In this document: piece after piece, positions 1 through 6,900 of the stretch
Numbering within the stretch: the first letter of the stretch is position 1
How the letters are laid out: every line of letters begins with the position of its first letter
From: Coleofasciculus sp. S288
GTDB taxonomy: Bacteria > Cyanobacteriota > Cyanobacteriia > Cyanobacteriales > Coleofasciculaceae
Reading direction: 5' to 3'
Length of the DNA: 11,070 nucleotides
Assembly (NCBI GenBank): GCA_020216575.1
Contig: JAIUYC010000042.1
Location: 1 to 11,070 of the forward strand
Translations under genes and position numbers: made by a program
Notes under the pieces: model-generated
Told to the model about the DNA's origin: nothing
Seen by the model: only the letters and a program-made list of their open reading frames with translations
Database searches by the model: none

Positions 1-969
1 ATTCTCCAATACGGTAATTGGTTCTACATTATCGGTATAAAGGTTTTCTGCCTGATCGGATCGCAGGAGAGATACGGTGAGTCCCTCTATGGGAGCAAAA
101 AGCATGACACTTTGTACTTGCAAACCACTGACTTTCTGACTATTGGCGAAGAAGGGGAGGCGCTCTTTTAGGTTACCTAGGACAAACACCTGGTTTGTAA
201 CGTCCGGTTCGGGGTGCAGGAACCGATACCACTCGTCAGGAAATTCGTGCTTGAGGCTCAGCATTCGGAATAAACCTTCCCGTTTGCTGAGTTCAGCGGC
301 ATTCTGAACATATTCCTTCAAATGGTCTATAGCAGCAGTTTTGAGAGTAGTTCCACCTTCACAGGAGGTATAACGTAGGTGGATTATCACATCTGTAATG
401 GTTTGATAATCGAACTGATGAAAATCTTGAGGCAGTTCTAAACGCCAACTGCTGATCGCTCCGGCTCCTTCAAACGGCATGTAACGCTCATCCCGGAAGT
501 TTAGTTCAAACACACCACTATCATTTTGCCCCTGGCTGATGGCAATGGCTGTGGTGGGAATCGGGTTATACACAAAGCGTTCATCTGCCTCTTCTAACTT
601 CTTGGCATAATCGGAAGCGTTCGCTGCAATTTTGCTGTTGCGGTATTCGTGTTTGAGCAGGCGGAGGGTGCAGTTCAGACTGGTATATGGTCCGACTACA
701 CAAGGAATAGAAACGGATACGGTTTTAATGCGTCGCTTGTAATGTCCAGGGTAGTCTAGATCAAAGCTTTCTTCTGGGATGTCAAATTCGCATACCCCAG
801 TTTCTTTCAGTTGAATCAATACCAGGGGGTTGCTCTGTTGGAGAGAAATATGCTTGGTAATTTCGTAATCGTGCAGTTTGGTTTCTACATAGGCATTTTC
901 TAGATGCTTCAAGGCTAAGTAAAGCTGCTCTCCAGCCAGAAAGCCGTCTTTAGCACTGTCCCAGTAGCC
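1..969 (-). other. TcB-binding C-terminal module, incomplete (residues 2936-3258+)
   Basis: The segment carries QGQNDSGVFELNF (3081-3093), FEGAGAISSWRLELP (3101-3115) and FDYQTITDVIIHLRYTS (3121-3137), which mark the funnel-like C-terminal module where TcB docks in TcA proteins. It continues through KHEFPDEWYRFLHP (3175-3188) and is cut by the window edge. Presence of this module implies a TcB-TcC partner encoded elsewhere, most simply just beyond the left edge. Confidence 0.8.
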
Positions 970-3900
970 AAATTTGATGAAATCAGAGGTTGAAAGCCCC
1001 ATTTCAAACCGAAAGACTTTTTCGGCTTTTTTGGCTAAGTCATAGGCAAAGGAGTAGGCTTGGTAATACAGGTCTTTCAGGCGATCGCTCATCCATTGAT
1101 AGAGTTGTTCATTGGAGTATTTATTCCGAATAAAATCCTCCACCTCTTGGGTTTGCTCAATTTGTATCTGATGGTTATCAATTTCCAGTTGAGCGAGATC
1201 TCTCCTAATTTTTTGAGCAGTAATCTGCTTATCGATTTGCATCAGCTCATGTCCTGCCAGGTTTGCCTGGAAGATGCGGTCTTGCTGTTGGCGTGTAAAG
1301 CCTGCTTTCCGGGCAGCAGCAGAGGATTGAAAGGAAGTACGATTTACTCCAATTTGCAAAACTTGTGCGGATGCCTGCACTGCAGTTGCTATATTCGATC
1401 CGCCATATTCTGTTCCTGCTCCAACACCAAAAGGTTTAACATCTGCGGCAAAAGTCGGAATAAGATGCAAATGACCAGCCAATGCTTCCAAAACTCCTAC
1501 CGCAGTTTGTAAGTCAGCAGACTGCTTGGCTTTCTTGATTTCTTCCGCTTCAGGTGGAATCAACTTTAATCCGCCATCTTCCTTCACCTCAGGCATTGGG
1601 TTTGCCAATTCAGTAAAATCAACATCTACCGTGGGTACGTTTACTTCTTCACCAACTAGTTGCAAGTAATATTGAAGCCGATGCTCAGGGGCTTTGCGGT
1701 TTTGTTCCAGACTAACCAGACTTGCTTTGGCTTCTTCCAGTTGCTGGTTCCTTACCTCCATGATCAAATTTTGCATTCGGGTATCATGTTGCGCTCGTAA
1801 AATAGAGAGGCTTTCCCCATCTTTCTTCTCTAACGCTGAGAGCAAAGCACTGCCCAGAGATTTGACTTCAGAAGTCACCTCTAATGCCCGTTGCAAGAGG
1901 TAGTTAAAGCGGTAATTGGGCATAGGAGTGCTGAGGTCATTCAGCACACTGCTGATACTCAAACCCTGAGCAGCCGCCTGTACCAATAAAGCTGGATCGA
2001 TGGGTGGTTCAAATAAACTGAGCTTTCTAAATACACCTTCGATGTTGAGACAGTGACGAATTTTGAAGAGGCGATCGGCTACCGTATCCCAATATTCTAG
2101 AAGTTTTGGGTTGTCTGGAATGCAGAAATAGAGTGTTGTCGCAAATCCATAGATGTTAACGTAATGGGGCTTCCCATCAAAGTCCACCTCTGGAACTGCA
2201 ATCTGATTACTAGAGGGAAATATCAGTTCCATGTCTCTCATTGCATTGGAGAAGGCATCCCATTCATCTACCAAATCCAGATAGGATGCGGGCTGAACTT
2301 TTCCTCGTTTCGGGATAAACTCTGGACGTGGCCCTAAAATATGACCAGCCAATACATACAACTGAGTTGCCTGGTTAAGGGTTTCAATGGTGTCCTGACG
2401 GAAGAGGTAGTCTCCCCAGGCAATCAGGTTATCAATGTATTTCATCACGACCCATTTCATGTAGGCGGTTGGGCGATCGCGTGCAATCAAATGGGGTTGA
2501 AACGGGTTTTCTCGCCAGTTCTCAATGCTGTTGTTAAAAGAGTTATCCGGGGCATTTGGGTCGAGACTATTCAATATCTGTTCCAGAACATTTTTAGAGT
2601 CTGTTTTCTGGAAAGGACAAAATTGCCAGACCTTGTTAATGTCATCCTGAACAGCAATGGGATTAAAAATATAATGCCACCACTGCATCGCCTCCTCAAA
2701 CCGTTGAGATTTAGTAAGGTGATCTGCCAATAAAGCTACCGAGTGGAAAAGAGCTTCCCAGTTATAGATAGCATAAGGACGTTTTAGCTCATGGTATTGG
2801 AGACCATCATTAGAACCATAGTTATCCGGGGATAACGGAATTCCCTCTTTGAATACCCATGTTAGGTTTCCCTTAAAGAGTTGACCTAAAAGTTTTTTAG
2901 TCAGAGGGTGAGCAAAAATATATCCTTCTGAATTTGAAAAACTTATCCTGGAAGAATCAGAGTTTCTGCTAAAAGCTGGATAATAATTTGCTGTAGGATC
3001 TGCTTCATCATCTTTTGCTTGCAAAGAAATAATTTCATTGTCCCCGAAAAAAGAGGCATAATGAAACGAGAAGAATCCAAATATAGCTGGAACAAAACTA
3101 GATACTATCTCATCTGTGGTAATACTGTCACCATTAAATCGGAATGACAAAGGAAGAATCTGAATATTAATAAACTTTGCTGGTTCTCTTGAAAAGAAAT
3201 ATGTTAAATTGCCATTTTTATCTTCACTTAATTCTTCAAAAAAGCTGATTATATCGCCACTGTAATATATTTGTATTTTAATTAAATTATTGTCGGAAAA
3301 TGAGGCAAAAATGAATTTTTCAGGATTAATAAAACTCCATTGAAAGCCAAAAGAAGTAGGCTGTAGAGAAGAAATAGCTTGATTAGAAAGATTTTTTGGT
3401 GTCCATTTTCCATTCTTGTATTCGCTCCAACCCAGTTTTATCTCCCAATAGGAAATAGGAACACTATCTTCCATCTTCCTGTTTTCTGCACTATCAATTA
3501 TGCTTTGTTGATTTGCCAAAGAACTTGTCCAATTTTTCTTCATAAATTGGGGAAAAAAGATGAATAGTCGATTATTCCAGACTACTGGAATAACAAAAGA
3601 ACCATTGCTTACAATTTCGCCCTGCTCGTTTTCTACATCAATACTTGGAATGTCAATTTCAACTTTCTCCCAGGGATACCAATCTTTGTATTTATAATCG
3701 TAATATCGGTAATAGAAAAAGTAGGGAGCATTGCGTGTGCGTGCAAAGACATGAATTTTACCATTCACTTCATCTCCATCCAAGTAATGACCTATTACTT
3801 CCAGATTTGATACTTCGTCTACCTGGATAAAATACTTCTTCAGGGCTGTTGTAACAGTTTCATTGCTGACATCATTTTGTAATAACTCGGATTCCAACTC

Positions 3901-6900
3901 TTGGAAGAAAGGACTCTTCACATCTCTCAATTCAGGGCGTATCCAGTTTTCGGGATAAAGGAATACCTTGCGGTTGGCTTCCCATACCCGGTAGCGCTGC
4001 ATCCATTCCCAGCGATCGCGATCCAAAACCTCAGAGGGAACTCTATACTTAGCTTCTAGCCCCAAGAAACAACGCTGTACAAATAACTGCACTGATGAAA
4101 TCGCCTGCTTAATGCGAGAGGTTTCCATGCAGGCATCCATTTGGACATCGATCAGGAAAAACTCGAAAAGACTGTCGGCATCTCTCACTCCCCATTCCAT
4201 CAATATGGGTTGGGCTAACAAATAGGCAATCAATGCCTGCTTTTGATTTTCGCGCAAGCGATCGTGAGTTGACTTGATGGCTTCTTCCCACTCTTCTTGG
4301 GAATAGCGTGCCCGAATGGTTTGCTGAATATTACTAGCGATTCTGCGATTCCCAGTGAAATTAGAAGTGGGTTGTCCCCACTGGAATAGATCCCCCATGC
4401 CTACACCAATCTTCTTGGCGACACGCAGAGTCTCCTGAAGTTTAAGCAGGTTTCTATCATCGCGAAAATGCTCTGGATGAGAGAGGTTGAAGTGTTGAGG
4501 GAGAATCATTTTATAGATATCGGACTCGTCCCATCCCGTGAGTGCATGGATTTGCGCGATCAAGGACGGTTCACCTACGGCATCTTGGGTTTGATTTGTC
4601 CAGCGAAGAAATTCCACTAGACTTAATTCAGTGGGTGATAAGCTCTTTTTCAGACGGTAGAATGCTTCTAACCGTAGCCATTGAGGGAACGTTAGGAAAT
4701 TGAAATCTACTCCTGCAAAATTAGCTGAAAACTTGCGGAAAAATTCCATTTCCTCTAGTTTCATGGCAAAGCCTTTAACCACCATTGCCGCTTTTTGCAA
4801 CCGAATATAAGCGCTTCGGAACGCTTCAGTTCTTAAAGCTGGGAAGAGAACTTTATCGGAAAGTTTGACCTGTGCCTGGTCATTGAATTTCATGAACAAG
4901 CCAATGATGTTCCCATTCTCATCCTCGTCGTATCCTTTCAAGATAAAAGAATAAGCTTGACCTGCTTTGAGAAAAATTGAGCGTTGAGGAACTGTGTCAG
5001 TTGCAGTTTGATAGAAATTAGTCTGATAGAAATTGATTTGCTCTTCATCTGTTCGCTCCGGAGCAGACCATTGGGACTGATTGTTGAAGGTCAGGCTAGC
5101 TTCTCCTTCCGCTTCCAGCAGGAAAGTGTACTTTCCATCTTTCTCTGGTACGAAGAAACCTTGCCAACGCTGGGCTTCTGCCTCTGGGTCTTTTTGGTCT
5201 TTCAGGCGAATGATCTCCTGGTAAAGCGGTTCACCCGCTTGCGTTTGGATGACTTCCATGACTAAGGTCTGGGTGATATCCAGAGAGACTCCCAGATTAC
5301 TGGCAAGCATCTGTACAATCAGACGCTGCCGCAACATTTCTCTGAGGTAAGGCATGAAATGTGAGGTCAAGTACACCCGTTTCTTGAATCCACTATCTTC
5401 TTCCGGATTTTCGGTATTGACCCTATCTTCAGCCAGTAACACTTCTTTAGCAGCATCCGGATCTGCAAAGATGGGTGCTAAAGTATCTTTAAAGAATTGT
5501 TCCGATTGACCAAACATTTTATTCGCAACAATCAGGAAATTTTCTTTATCATCAGAATCACTAATCTGGTCGGTCAGAGCAATTACTTTGTTGCGATCGG
5601 AGTCACTCAAAATACCCGTGATTTGCAATCCTTTTGTCCCGCTAAACTGCACCCTTTGCAGAAAGGTTTGAAACTCTCCATCTGGCTGTTTCTCTTCATT
5701 TTTTCGTTGTATCAGCAAGAAATCTGTAATCGCCTTCTGGTCGGTGTCGTTTAATCGGGTGCTGAACTTGCGGCGGGTGTTGTCCAGATATACAGTGGTA
5801 CCCTGAACTAGAGCGATGATTTGTTCGACGATCGCCCCATCATAGAGCAAACTCAATTTGCTCCGTAACAGTTCCTCAGTCGCCTCTTGCTCGTCCTTAA
5901 TATCAGCGTGGTCTATTTCTATTTGCAGCAGGGCATCTCTGAGGGCGATCGCAAGTTGAAAGATTTTCGCCATACTCGGTCTGAGGGGGCGCTGAGAATC
6001 ATCCTCATCATGTAGCAGATAATTTAACTCTCGTGGGCTGAAGTTAGAATTCTCGATTCGGGCAAAAAGGTCATAGAACTTTAGAGTCTGAGTGGGTTCT
6101 CCGAAGGGTTGAGATAGCCCCTTCATTAGAGCTAAAACACTGGGGAGTTCTTTGACTCGCAAGCCTAAGGTCTTAGCCAAAAGAATATGGCGATAAAGCT
6201 TAGAAACATTGTCTAAAGTCAACTCATCTGGAATTGCCACCAAGCTCATGATGGTCTCAATCATATTGACATCGACCTTCAAAGCTGCCATTAGTACTGG
6301 AAGGTGATCGCTGAAAGGGGTTCCCGCTTTGCTGAGGTAAGTACCTAATTCTTCTTTAAATACATCGTCTACCGCAATAAGATTGTATTTAAGAAATAAG
6401 CGTTTGTATAGAGAGTTTTCTCCATAAACTCCAATATGTGTCCAGTAGGTTAAAAGCTGCGCTAATTCTAATCCAGTAATTTCCAGCAACTTTTTAACCG
6501 CTACCAGTTGCTCAATCAAGTAAGGTGTGATGTCTTGAATAACTTGAGAAATAGGCTCTGGTTTACAATCATCTTCGGGCTTGATAGGGCGAGGGTTGGC
6601 AGTGAGGATATTGTCCCGCTCTCTGAGAGCAAACTCATTTTCCTTTTCAAAATTTCCAGAGGGCATTAATGCCACAAACTTATTAGTCGTTAAGGAACCA
6701 GATACCCCGATAGGAGGTTTTGCTCTAGCTTCTCCCACACCAACAATTGCTTGATCAACTTCTTCGATCGCCCAGCCCAATTTGCACCAAAGGCGGATAA
6801 AGCGATGAAAGCGATCGTATTCAGATGTAATGAGATCTGTTCCATCCAGATGCTTAAGTTGGGTTTTGGTGAGATCGCAGTTTTCTTGATAATTTGTACA

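Noticed and set aside
1060..1512. Plus-strand open frame of 150 codons
   Set aside because: It lies wholly inside the TcA stalk and channel coding region on the other strand, has no family-like sequence, and is best explained as a shadow frame. The same applies to the other plus-strand frames across the window.
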